From: Deltaproteobacteria bacterium
Lineage (GTDB): Bacteria; Desulfobacterota; Syntrophia; Syntrophales; UBA2210
Reading direction: 5' to 3'
NCBI GenBank assembly: GCA_016935935.1
Contig: JAFGPZ010000150.1
Location: 1-10,536, forward strand
Length of the DNA stretch: 10,536 nucleotides
Below the pieces are notes generated by a model. The model saw only the letters and a list, made by a program, of their open reading frames with translations, had not been told where the DNA came from and did not search any database. The translations under genes and the position numbers were made by a program. Position 1 is the first letter of the stretch, and each line of letters begins with the position of its first letter. Positions 1 through 6,684 of this stretch are shown one piece after another.

Positions 1-704
1 AGGGGAAAAAACTGGGTACCTTCGGCGACATGGGCACCTTCAGCTTTGATTACGTAAAAACCATGACCACAGGTGAGGGTGGGATGGTCATTACCAACAG
101 CAAGGAACTGGCAGACAGGGCAGAGTGGTACCATGATCACGGACATGAGCACAATCCCAACGTCGGAAGGGGCGATGAGGGGAGGAGCATTCTCGGTTTC
201 AATTATCGTATGAATGAACTGCAGGGAGCCCTGGGACTTGCCCAGTTGAAAAAACTGGACTACATTATCGGAGAGCAGAGGAAAAACAAAGAGGCCATAA
301 GACAGGAACTTGCCAGAATCAACGGTGTCGGGTTCAGGCCCATTACCGATCCCTCAGGCGACACGGCAACCTTCCTGGGATTCACATTCGCTGACGAAGG
401 CGTGGCAAAGAAGTTCCAGAATGTCCTGAAAGAGGAAGGCACCGACACGTTTCTCTTCAAAGAAAACACCTGGCACTATGTGCCCAGATGGGAACACTTT
501 CTGGCACAGTCAACGGCCAATTCAAAGAAATATCCCTTCACCAACCCAATGTATAAGGGAAAAACAGACTACGAGACGAAGCATATCCCTCGTTCGGAAG
601 ACATACTGGGCAGAACACTCTTTATGACAATTCCCGTCAAAATGACAAAGGATGCATTCGAAAAAATCGCAGGCGGAATCAGAAAGGCCGCATCAGTCCT
701 TTAG
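1..704 (+). CDS. kdnA: DegT/DnrJ/EryC1-family PLP aminotransferase, probable Kdo8N transaminase KdnA (5' partial)
   Basis: The reading frame is open to the left edge (codons from base 3), so the ATG at 30 is internal and the N-terminal part is missing. The visible part holds the PLP-lysine region of the DegT family: FSFDYVKTMTTGEGGM, with the lysine codon at 57-59. A typical LGFNYRMNELQGALGLAQL helix follows. In the family the lysine forms the Schiff base with pyridoxal phosphate and an amino group passes from glutamate to a keto-sugar. Motifs such as DHGHEH, EQRKNKEAI, DPSGDTATFLGF and NTWHY..RWEH match what I remember of Shewanella KdnA, which converts 8-oxo-Kdo to Kdo8N. This is recall, not an alignment. 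A kdsB gene 12 bases downstream supports this over a generic sugar aminotransferase. The partner oxidase KdnB would be expected upstream, outside the window. Family is near certain; the KdnA assignment is probable. Confidence 0.75.
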   Translation, partial: GKKLGTFGDMGTFSFDYVKTMTTGEGGMVITNSKELADRAEWYHDHGHEHNPNVGRGDEGRSILGFNYRMNELQGALGLAQLKKLDYIIGEQRKNKEAIRQELARINGVGFRPITDPSGDTATFLGFTFADEGVAKKFQNVLKEEGTDTFLFKENTWHYVPRWEHFLAQSTANSKKYPFTNPMYKGKTDYETKHIPRSEDILGRTLFMTIPVKMTKDAFEKIAGGIRKAASVL

Positions 705-716
705 AGAGCGAATGAT

Positions 717-1454
717 ATGCCGAAAGTAATCTGCGTCATCCCATCGAGATATCAGTCAAGCCGGTTCGAGGGGAAACCGCTGGCTGATATTTGTGGGAAA
801 CCAATGATACAACATGTCTACGAAAGGGCATTGAAGGCCGAATCGGTTCAATATGTGGCCGTAGCAACAGACGACGATAGAATCTTCCAACGGGTCAGGA
901 GTTTCGGCGGGAATGTCATCATGACATCACAACGCCACCGTTCCGGAACGGACAGGATAGCCGAGGCCGCTTCAACACTCGACCTGGATGAGGATGACAT
1001 TATCGTCAACATACAGGGTGATCAGCCCCTTTTCGTCCCGGTTCAGATAGACGAAGTTGTTGCTCCCCTCCTGGAGGAGTCATCCCTTGGAATGAGCACC
1101 CTGGTATACAGAATCGAACGAGAGGAAGAAATCTATCACCACAACGCCGTAAAAACCGTTTTCGACAAAAATCACTTCGCCATCTATTTTTCGAGGGCCA
1201 CTATACCCTATGATCGTGACGGTGAAGAAGAAACCGCTTACTATAAGCATCACGGCATATATGCCTACAGAAAGTCATTTCTCACAATCTTCACGGGTCT
1301 GGAAAGGGGCCCTCTGGAGAAACGTGAATCCCTTGAACAACTGAGGGCACTGGAACACGGTTACAGGATAAAGGTGGTAGAGACACTGCATGACTCCGTA
1401 GAGGTAGACACTGAAGAAGAGATCGAAAGGGTAAGGCAGATTATCAGCGAGTAA
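717..1454 (+). CDS. kdsB: 3-deoxy-manno-octulosonate cytidylyltransferase (CMP-Kdo synthetase), possibly the Kdo8N-activating type
   Basis: The 245-residue product is full length for KdsB (about 250). The enzyme couples CTP with Kdo (or Kdo8N) to give the CMP-sugar donor for transfer to lipid A in the cytoplasm. The N-terminal nucleotide-binding signature reads CVIPSRYQSSRFEGKPL (residues 6-22). MTSQRHRSGTDRIAEA, with SGTDR at 76-80, and IVNIQGDQPLF, with GDQP at 101-104, follow. Later come YFSRATIPYDRD and LEQLRALEHG (206-215). The ATG at 717 lies 12 bases after the aminotransferase stop, so the two genes are almost surely co-transcribed. Shine-Dalgarno pairing is weak (GAGAG about 8 bases upstream). 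E. coli KdsB, as I recall it, has GDEP and a different segment near LEQLR. The variants here resemble the Shewanella enzyme that prefers Kdo8N. KdsB identity is firm; substrate preference is inference. Confidence 0.93.
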   Translation: MPKVICVIPSRYQSSRFEGKPLADICGKPMIQHVYERALKAESVQYVAVATDDDRIFQRVRSFGGNVIMTSQRHRSGTDRIAEAASTLDLDEDDIIVNIQGDQPLFVPVQIDEVVAPLLEESSLGMSTLVYRIEREEEIYHHNAVKTVFDKNHFAIYFSRATIPYDRDGEEETAYYKHHGIYAYRKSFLTIFTGLERGPLEKRESLEQLRALEHGYRIKVVETLHDSVEVDTEEEIERVRQIISE

Positions 1455-1482
1455 CCACAAAAGGGTGTTTTGCAAATACCAT

Positions 1483-1965
1483 ATGGGGATAGAAATAGAA
1501 AGAAAATTCCTCGTAGAGGGGGATGGCTGGCGGTCTGCCGCCCAGGGGACAAGATACAGGCAGGGATTTCTAAATACGTCAAAGTCACGCACGGTCCGGA
1601 TACGCACCGACGGTGATAGGGGATTCATCACCGTAAAGGGACCCCCTGTAGGCATCGTGAGAAGGGAGTATGAATACGAAATACCCGCCCGGGATGCCGA
1701 TGCTATACTCGAGGCACTGTGCGAAAGACCCATCATTGTAAAGATCCGATATAGAATAGCGTTGGGGCAACATACATGGGAAGTCGACGAGTTCCTGGGC
1801 GAAAATGAAGGATTGATCGTAGCGGAAGTGGAGCTTTCGCAGGAAGACGAACCTTTCGAAAGACCTGCATGGCTGGGACTTGAAGTAACGGACGATCCTC
1901 GCTATTACAACGCGAATCTCGTAAAAACACCCTATACAAAATGGGGAATGCTGACAGGGGGATGA
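1483..1965 (+). CDS. CYTH-domain protein (triphosphate tunnel metalloenzyme family)
   Basis: The product starts MGIEIERKFLV, the hallmark EXEXK-type motif of CYTH proteins (residues 4-8 EIERK). It continues with the alternating basic and acidic strands of the tunnel: TVRIRTDGDRGFITVKG (from about 37), REYEYEI, KIRYRI, and WEVDEFLGENEGLIVAEVEL. The family binds triphosphates and divalent metal inside a beta-barrel. Members include tripolyphosphatase, thiamine triphosphatase and class IV adenylate cyclase; which activity applies here cannot be told. At 160 residues it is a stand-alone CYTH domain with no CHAD domain. I chose ATG 1483 because family members begin two or three residues before EIERK. 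An in-frame GTG at 1465 would add six residues, and neither start has a well-placed ribosome binding site. It lies 28 bases after kdsB and is probably the last gene of that unit. Confidence 0.88.
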   Translation: MGIEIERKFLVEGDGWRSAAQGTRYRQGFLNTSKSRTVRIRTDGDRGFITVKGPPVGIVRREYEYEIPARDADAILEALCERPIIVKIRYRIALGQHTWEVDEFLGENEGLIVAEVELSQEDEPFERPAWLGLEVTDDPRYYNANLVKTPYTKWGMLTGG

Positions 1966-2035
1966 CGCCACGCCGCCTCTTACATATCAGCGAGCGGCGA
2001 AACGGGGTGCCACGGGACCTGTCGTCCATATAGCC

Positions 2036-2070
2036 GGTGGTAATCCCGGAATGAGTCCCACCTATTTTTT
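2036..2070 (+). terminator. Candidate rho-independent terminator after the kdnA-kdsB-CYTH unit
   Basis: GGTGG (2036-2040) pairs perfectly with CCACC (2058-2062), and TATTTTTT runs directly after the stem (2063-2070). The stem is only 5 bp and the loop is 17 bases. The stretch just upstream can also fold, with CGCCGC at 1971-1976 against GCGGCG at 1994-1999 and GGAC/GTCC around 2015-2026. The position, about 70 bases after the CYTH stop codon and on the same strand, fits termination of that transcript. Confidence 0.45.
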
Positions 2071-2103
2071 CCTCATAGCCCGTGATCACATAAAACGGCA
2101 AGC

Positions 2104-2120
2104 ATATAAAATATTTATAT
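2104..2120 (+). promoter_or_regulatory. AT-rich inverted repeat, candidate promoter/operator for the MFS gene
   Basis: ATATAAA (2104-2110) and TTTATAT (2114-2120) form a perfect 7-bp inverted repeat with a 3-base spacer, 30 bases before the MFS start codon. It contains -10-like hexamers (TATAAA at 2105, TATATT at 2116). No good -35 lies at the right distance; the best, GTGATC at 2082-2087, matches 3 of 6. It could be a promoter with an overlapping operator, or simply AT-rich leader sequence. Confidence 0.3.
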
Positions 2121-2150
2121 TTACGAAAGGATACTGTCATTAAGACATCA

Positions 2151-3344
2151 ATGTCTAAATCATATTTTACCGGACTGCTCTTTCTTTTCATACTTGCGCA
2201 TACAGGGCACCACCTTGTATCTTCACTGCTGACGCCGCTCCTTCCCTTTATACGCGACGACTTCGGCATGACCTATACGCAGACGGGCTGGCTCGTTTCT
2301 GCCTTCAGTCTGACCTATGGTATTTCCAATCTCCCGGGAGGGTGGCTGGCCGACCGTGTTGGGCCCCGGGTAGTACTGACTTTCGGTGTGGCTGGGGTGG
2401 CACTCGCCGGGGTATTTGCAGCCCTGTCGATTAACTTTTACATGCTTGCCCTCTTCCTTATGCTCATGGGGATATCGGGAGGTGGCTACCATCCCTCGGC
2501 AGCACCACTGATTTCGGCATCAGTTAAACCGGAAAAACGTGGATGGGCCTTTGGCCTCCATCAGGTCGGAGGGTCGACGAGTTTCTTCATCGCCCCCCTT
2601 CTTGCCGCAGGTATTGCCGGTGCCCTGGGTTGGCGGGGGGCATTCATTGCCGTTGCCATACCGACCCTGGTCTTTGGAATCCTCTTCTATGTGCTGCTTG
2701 GCCGTCTCGGAGAAACCGGCAGGGGTATCAAGAATGGCACTGATGGAACAGAAAAACAAATCCACCGGCAGTATAAAATCCAGACGGCTAAGGGGTACAT
2801 GCCCCGGCTTATCGCAATCCTCGTCATTGGCGTAGCCGGCATGGCGCTTATGATGTCAATCACTTCTTTCGTGCCGCTCTTCGCCGTTGATAACTACGGA
2901 ATCAGTGAAAAGGCGGCTGCGGCATCGATAACGGTTTACTTCATGGGAGGATTATGGGGAGGACCGCTCGGCGGATACCTGGCCGACCGCATTGGGAAGG
3001 TTATCGTCATGCTGATCGTGGGTCTTATCGGCGCTCCTACAATCTATCTCATGAATATCGCACCTTTCGGCATTGCCTTTTATGCAGTCTTGATTACACT
3101 GGGAACACTCGTCAATATGAGTCTGCCCGTGGTGGAGGCCTATATAATGGACTATTGCCCCGATAAGCACCGTTCAACGGTGCTTGGCATCTACTACTTC
3201 GGCAGTCGGGGTGGTACAGGGGTGGCGGCACCCATCCTGGGATACCTCATCGATCATTACGGTTTTTACACCGGCTTTTCCGCCGTTGGAATAGCCCTGG
3301 CCACGACAACCCTTATCTGCGCCGTTGTCCTCTGGAAAAGTTAG
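2151..3344 (+). CDS. Major facilitator superfamily (MFS) transporter
   Basis: This 397-residue polytopic inner-membrane protein has the length and pattern of a 12-helix MFS carrier. Motif A appears as GGWLADRVGPR (residues 63-73) between helices 2 and 3, and its second-half counterpart as GGYLADRIGK (274-283). A hydrophilic central loop rich in Lys, Arg and Gly (about residues 185-220) separates the two halves. The N-terminus, with HTGHHLVSSLLTPLLPFI, recalls the fosmidomycin-resistance-like or sugar-phosphate-like MFS branches, but the substrate is not predictable. The ATG at 2151 has only a weak AAGA at 2142-2145 upstream; the better AAAGGA (2126-2131) is too far away. A terminator-like structure upstream suggests separate transcription from the LPS genes. 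The gene converges on typA, whose stop lies 81 bases beyond. Confidence 0.9.
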   Translation: MSKSYFTGLLFLFILAHTGHHLVSSLLTPLLPFIRDDFGMTYTQTGWLVSAFSLTYGISNLPGGWLADRVGPRVVLTFGVAGVALAGVFAALSINFYMLALFLMLMGISGGGYHPSAAPLISASVKPEKRGWAFGLHQVGGSTSFFIAPLLAAGIAGALGWRGAFIAVAIPTLVFGILFYVLLGRLGETGRGIKNGTDGTEKQIHRQYKIQTAKGYMPRLIAILVIGVAGMALMMSITSFVPLFAVDNYGISEKAAAASITVYFMGGLWGGPLGGYLADRIGKVIVMLIVGLIGAPTIYLMNIAPFGIAFYAVLITLGTLVNMSLPVVEAYIMDYCPDKHRSTVLGIYYFGSRGGTGVAAPILGYLIDHYGFYTGFSAVGIALATTTLICAVVLWKS

Positions 3345-3362
3345 GAACAGGGATGCCTGTCC
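3344..3362 (-). terminator. Candidate typA terminator overlapping the MFS stop codon
   Basis: Read on the - strand, GGACAGG, loop CATC and CCTGTTCC form a 7-bp stem with one G-U wobble, followed by TAACTTTTCC. On the + strand the wobble becomes an A-C mismatch, so the hairpin is stronger for the typA transcript than for the MFS one. The U tract is broken, which limits confidence. Confidence 0.4.
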
Positions 3363-3425
3363 AGCATAGGCGGTTAGATTATTTCGGATCAAAGATGAGA
3401 AACTCCTTCAATAACGGCCGATGAA

Positions 3426-5240
3426 TCAGCCTCTGCTCCTCAGAGGTCGCCTCATTCTGTCAAGTTCCATTTTGCGAAGGCGAATACTCAGGGGAGTCAC
3501 TTCGATAAGTTCATCTTCTGCTATAAAATCTATGGACTGATCCAGCGACAGACGTCTGGGCGGACGCAGTGTAATGGTCGCATCAGAGGTGGCGCTTCGC
3601 ATATTAGTCAGGTGTTTTTCCTTGGTTATGTTGATATTTAGATCACCGGGTTTGTTTCGCTCGCCCACGATCATGCCGTCATAGACTTCGGTTCCCACCT
3701 CGGTAAAGAGTTCCCCCCGGTCCGCCATGGCATGACATGCGTATATGGTGATTCTGCCGGTTCTGTCGGAAACCAGAGCACCATTGACACGCTGAGGGAT
3801 GGAACCGAACCAGGGCTTGTACCCTTCGAAGAAGGTATTCATGATGCCCGCCCCTTTTGTATCAGTCATAAAATGGCTGCGGAAACCGATCAATCCACGG
3901 GATGGAATGAGAAACTCCATCTTGACACGCCCCGTCCCCTTGTTTATCAGATTCGTCATTCTACCTTTTCTTGAAGATAATTTTTCAGTAACTACACCTA
4001 TGAACTCTTCAGGAATATCGAGGAGAAGCTGTTCCACCGGTTCCATGATTGTCCCCTTCTCCTCTTTCGTGATTACCTGAGGTTTGGAAACCATAAACTC
4101 ATACCCTTCCCTGCGCATGGTTTCGATGAGAATGGCCATCTGCAACTCCCCTCTGCCGCAGACTTCGAACATATCTTTCCGTTCGAGGAACTTTATTTTC
4201 AGAGCCACATTTCCGAGGATTTCCCTTTCCAGTCGTTCCCGAAGATGACGCGATGTGAGATACTTACCCTCTCTGCCGGCTACGGGGCCATTGTTAACAT
4301 AGAAAAACATTGAAACCGTCGGCTCATCGACACGAATGCGAGGCAGGGGACAGGGCTTCCCATCGGCGGAAACAGTATCGCCGATTTCAACATCATCAAT
4401 ACCGGCAAAAGCTATGATATCACCAGCTTCCGCCCGGTCTATACGGACCTTTTGTAAACCGTCAAAGGTATAGAGGGCGGAAAACTTGACCCCTCCACGC
4501 GTCTCTTCCTTTCCGCAGAGTGCATAGGTTTTTTGCATGTCCAGGACGCCGTTTACCAGCCTCCCGATGGCAAGCTGTCCCACATAGGGATCATAATCGA
4601 GATTGGTTACCAGAAACTGTGGCACCGCACCGTCATCCGCCTTGGGCGGAGGAATATACGACATAATCGCCTCGAAGAGAGGACGCAGGTTAGGAGAATC
4701 GTCGCCCTGTTTCGCATGGGCAATACCTGTCTTTGCGTTCGTGTATAATATGGGAAATTCTATCTGTGATTCATTGGCGTCGAGGTCGATAAAAAGGTCG
4801 TAAATTTCATCGATAACCTCGTCGATCCTGGCATCACTGCGGTCGATCTTGTTTATAACGACTATTATGGGCTGCTTTCTGGCAAGTGCCTTACTGACGA
4901 CAAAACGGGTCTGTGGCAACGGCCCTTCACTTGCGTCAACAAGCAGAAGCGCCCCATCCACCATATTGAGACTCCGTTCGACCTCTCCTCCGAAATCGGC
5001 ATGACCAGGGGTGTCCACTATGTTTATTTTTACATCGCCGTACCATATGGCCGTGTTCTTCGCCATGATGGTAATTCCTCGCTCCCGTTCCAGGTCCATG
5101 GAATCCATGACGCGTTCTTTTACCTGCTGGTGTTCTCTGAAGATTCCGCTTTGCCTTAACATTCCATCGACAAGGGTAGTCTTTCCGTGATCGACGTGGG
5201 CAATGATTGCAATATTTCTAATCTTTTCTTTCTGAGCCAT
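3426..5240 (-). CDS. typA: Ribosome-associated translational GTPase TypA/BipA
   Basis: The 604-residue product matches the length of TypA/BipA (about 607 in E. coli), a GTPase related to EF-G and LepA. It binds the 70S ribosome and aids 50S assembly and growth under stress or cold. GTPase motifs are complete: AHVDHGKT (14-21, P-loop), RGITI (54-58, switch I), DTPGH (76-80) and NKID (130-133). Domain II, the EF-G-like III and V domains ([38 protein letters not shown]) and the BipA-specific C-terminal domain ([30 protein letters not shown]) follow in order. The ATG at 5240 has a clear AAGGAA ribosome binding site 5 bases upstream (bases 5246-5251 on the + strand). It is a single gene, convergent with the MFS gene and divergent from the nitroreductase. 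LepA and EF-G are excluded by the C-terminal motifs. Confidence 0.97.
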   Translation of the reverse strand: MAQKEKIRNIAIIAHVDHGKTTLVDGMLRQSGIFREHQQVKERVMDSMDLERERGITIMAKNTAIWYGDVKINIVDTPGHADFGGEVERSLNMVDGALLLVDASEGPLPQTRFVVSKALARKQPIIVVINKIDRSDARIDEVIDEIYDLFIDLDANESQIEFPILYTNAKTGIAHAKQGDDSPNLRPLFEAIMSYIPPPKADDGAVPQFLVTNLDYDPYVGQLAIGRLVNGVLDMQKTYALCGKEETRGGVKFSALYTFDGLQKVRIDRAEAGDIIAFAGIDDVEIGDTVSADGKPCPLPRIRVDEPTVSMFFYVNNGPVAGREGKYLTSRHLRERLEREILGNVALKIKFLERKDMFEVCGRGELQMAILIETMRREGYEFMVSKPQVITKEEKGTIMEPVEQLLLDIPEEFIGVVTEKLSSRKGRMTNLINKGTGRVKMEFLIPSRGLIGFRSHFMTDTKGAGIMNTFFEGYKPWFGSIPQRVNGALVSDRTGRITIYACHAMADRGELFTEVGTEVYDGMIVGERNKPGDLNINITKEKHLTNMRSATSDATITLRPPRRLSLDQSIDFIAEDELIEVTPLSIRLRKMELDRMRRPLRSRG

Positions 5241-5488
5241 AATATTCCTTTAAAATTCATCTCGAAAACATATTGATCCAACCGAAGCGCTGCCTTGTAG
5301 CAGATAGTGAGAGGGAAGACCAGTTATATTTTCAATCACGTTACAGGCTTTTCCTTCAAAGATCTGCGAACTCGCATATTCCGATTATTTTTATTTGCAA
5401 TAAATTTCAAAACATCATACTAAAAAATCATCACACACAAAGAGAGATTGCAATCAAGGCAATTGTTGAAACACATGGGAGGTGAAGA
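5241..5488. other. Divergent intergenic region between typA and the nitroreductase gene
   Basis: These 248 bases must hold the start signals for both flanking genes. The right half is AT-rich around 5380-5440. On the + strand, TTGCAA at 5395-5400 with CATACT (5416-5421) or TACTAA (5418-5423) gives only a poor promoter match. On the typA strand I find no convincing -35/-10 pair. A 70-codon open frame (5273-5485, +) starts with TTG, lacks a ribosome binding site and shows no family motifs, so I do not call it a gene. Confidence 0.5.
5477..5485 (+). promoter_or_regulatory. Strong ribosome binding site that fixes the GTG start of the nitroreductase
   Basis: GGGAGGTGA is a near-perfect anti-Shine-Dalgarno match. 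Its GGAGG core ends 6 bases before the GTG at 5489, which settles that non-ATG codon as the start. Confidence 0.8.
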
Positions 5489-6019
5489 GTGATAGAGGTA
5501 CTGCGTTCAAGACGAAGCATAAGAAAATACGAAAACAAACCAATAGAAAAGGACAAGCTGGACATACTTAAAGAGGCGATCCTGAGGTCTCCTTCCTCGA
5601 GGGGAAATCAACCATGGCATTTCATTTTCATTGAAGATAAAAGCCTTATTGAAAAGCTTGCCCAGTCCAAGGATCACGGTTCTAATTTCCTAAAAGGGGC
5701 TTCACTGGCTATACTGTTCTGTGCCGATGAGCGTAAATCGGACGTATGGATTGAGGATTGTTCCATTGCAACCACGATTGCACATTTGACTGCCCAGTCT
5801 CTGGGTCTGGGAAGCTGCTGGATACAGATACGAAAGCGTATGCACGACAGCGACATAACTGCCGAAGAGTATATAGCAACCCTCCTGTCGCTGCCTGATT
5901 ATCTGAAAGTGGAAACGATTTTAGCTGCAGGATATCCTGCAGAGGAAAAGCGAGCCACTCCCAGGGAATCGCTTGACTATAGTAGAATCAGCATCAACGG
6001 CTTCGAGAGAATAAGTTAA
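5489..6019 (+). CDS. Nitroreductase-family FMN oxidoreductase
   Basis: The 176-residue product has the N-terminal FMN-binding signature of the nitroreductase superfamily, VLRSRRSIRKYENKPI (residues 4-19), where the arginines contact the FMN phosphate. SPSSRGNQPWHFIFIED (34-50) follows. The C-terminal half has the usual GLGSCWIQIRKR flavin-loop region and a VETILAAGYPAEEKR segment. Members are cytoplasmic homodimeric flavoproteins that use NAD(P)H, or in anaerobes sometimes ferredoxin-linked electrons, to reduce nitro groups, quinones or unsaturated bonds. The physiological substrate is unknown. No ferredoxin domain is fused, and its size is typical of the short subfamily. The start is GTG with an excellent ribosome binding site. 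It stands alone, divergent from typA and convergent with the membrane protein gene. Confidence 0.92.
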   Translation: MIEVLRSRRSIRKYENKPIEKDKLDILKEAILRSPSSRGNQPWHFIFIEDKSLIEKLAQSKDHGSNFLKGASLAILFCADERKSDVWIEDCSIATTIAHLTAQSLGLGSCWIQIRKRMHDSDITAEEYIATLLSLPDYLKVETILAAGYPAEEKRATPRESLDYSRISINGFERIS

Positions 6020-6020
6020 C

Positions 6021-6055
6021 ACACCAGGCCAAATCGCTGAATAGAAGCCGGGTGT
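6021..6055. terminator. Imperfect hairpin between convergent genes, possible bidirectional terminator
   Basis: ACACCAGGC (6021-6029) pairs with GCCGGGTGT (6047-6055): eight base pairs with one internal A-G mismatch and a 17-base loop. It starts one base after the nitroreductase stop codon and ends 7 bases before the membrane protein stop. T-rich sequence follows on both strands but not immediately, so termination is plausible rather than clear. Confidence 0.4.
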
Positions 6056-6062
6056 ATCGTCG

Positions 6063-6596
6063 CTACCTCTTTTTTGCTTTCCGTAAAAAGAATATCGTCT
6101 GGATTATAATCCCGGCCAGAGCGAGCGCAGTCCATATGACTGGTTTCGTCCATGATTCCGGGGAAACATATTGTAATATAATAGCGGCACCTGTAACCGA
6201 TGAAAGGAATATCAGCATCCAGTCGATGAGCAAAATAGAGAGCACCACTCCCAAAACTCCACCTACAAGAACGGAGAGCCATGTAATCTCCGGTGAAAAA
6301 TCGCCCAAGATGGGAAGCAGAGAAAATGTAACGTAGGAACCTGCAAGAAATCCGGTAATTCCTATGGCAATACTCTGCATGAACAGTGCGATTACGATTC
6401 CGATAAAACCGAGGATGGAGGCCGCAATGAGAAGCGTCTGTAAAGATTCAAGGCCGAATATTTCCCTGCCAGAGGTAAAACCTGCAATAAAACCGACGGA
6501 GCCCACGAAGACCCAGAAAAAGCGTCGTCCCCCGAAGAGCATGAGGACGCCTAAAGCGATATGGACCCAGAATACTACATCCATCCTTTCACCCAT
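6063..6596 (-). CDS. Small polytopic membrane protein of unknown function (DUF4203/TMEM198-like pattern)
   Basis: This 177-residue, very hydrophobic protein has six or seven predicted membrane spans, at roughly 7-22, 26-43, 53-72, 75-97, 104-123, 126-144 and 152-171. It ends in a short basic tail (RKAKKR) that would sit in the cytoplasm. Glycine-rich spans (GSVGFIAGFTSG, GITGFLAGSY, GGVLGVVLSI) resemble the DUF4203 group as I remember it; that link is tentative and its function is unknown. The ATG at 6596 would have a leader of only about a dozen bases from the promoter at 6615-6643. A second in-frame ATG at 6584 has GGTGA four bases upstream and may be the true start. It lies downstream of the amidase on the same strand, 88 bases away, but has its own promoter. 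Confidence 0.75.
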   Translation of the reverse strand: MGERMDVVFWVHIALGVLMLFGGRRFFWVFVGSVGFIAGFTSGREIFGLESLQTLLIAASILGFIGIVIALFMQSIAIGITGFLAGSYVTFSLLPILGDFSPEITWLSVLVGGVLGVVLSILLIDWMLIFLSSVTGAAIILQYVSPESWTKPVIWTALALAGIIIQTIFFLRKAKKR

Positions 6597-6614
6597 TCTT
6601 TATTGTGACAGCAT

Positions 6615-6643
6615 ATTATTATTTAGCCTTGCGTGAGTGTCAA
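6615..6643 (-). promoter_or_regulatory. Near-consensus sigma-70 promoter for the membrane protein gene
   Basis: On the - strand, TTGACA (6638-6643), a 17-base spacer and AATAAT (6615-6620) match the sigma-70 consensus in 6/6 and 5/6 positions at optimal spacing. Transcription would start near 6608, giving a very short leader before the ATG at 6596 or a 24-base leader before the ATG at 6584. Confidence 0.6.
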
Positions 6644-6684
6644 AACATTTTTTATATTAACGCCAGGACAGTAACGGCGATATG

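Noticed and set aside
1733..2269. 178-codon - strand ORF spanning the CYTH gene, the intergenic region and the MFS start
   Set aside because: It covers two real genes in another frame, has no ribosome binding site and low-complexity, Arg/Ser-rich sequence; a shadow.
5273..5485. 70-codon + strand ORF between typA and the nitroreductase gene
   Set aside because: It starts at TTG, has no ribosome binding site, shows no recognisable motif, and ends inside the ribosome binding site of the nitroreductase; likely chance.
6661..6681. CGCC/GGCG short inverted repeat after the amidase stop codon
   Set aside because: Only four base pairs with an 11-base loop and no T run on the - strand; too weak to call a terminator.
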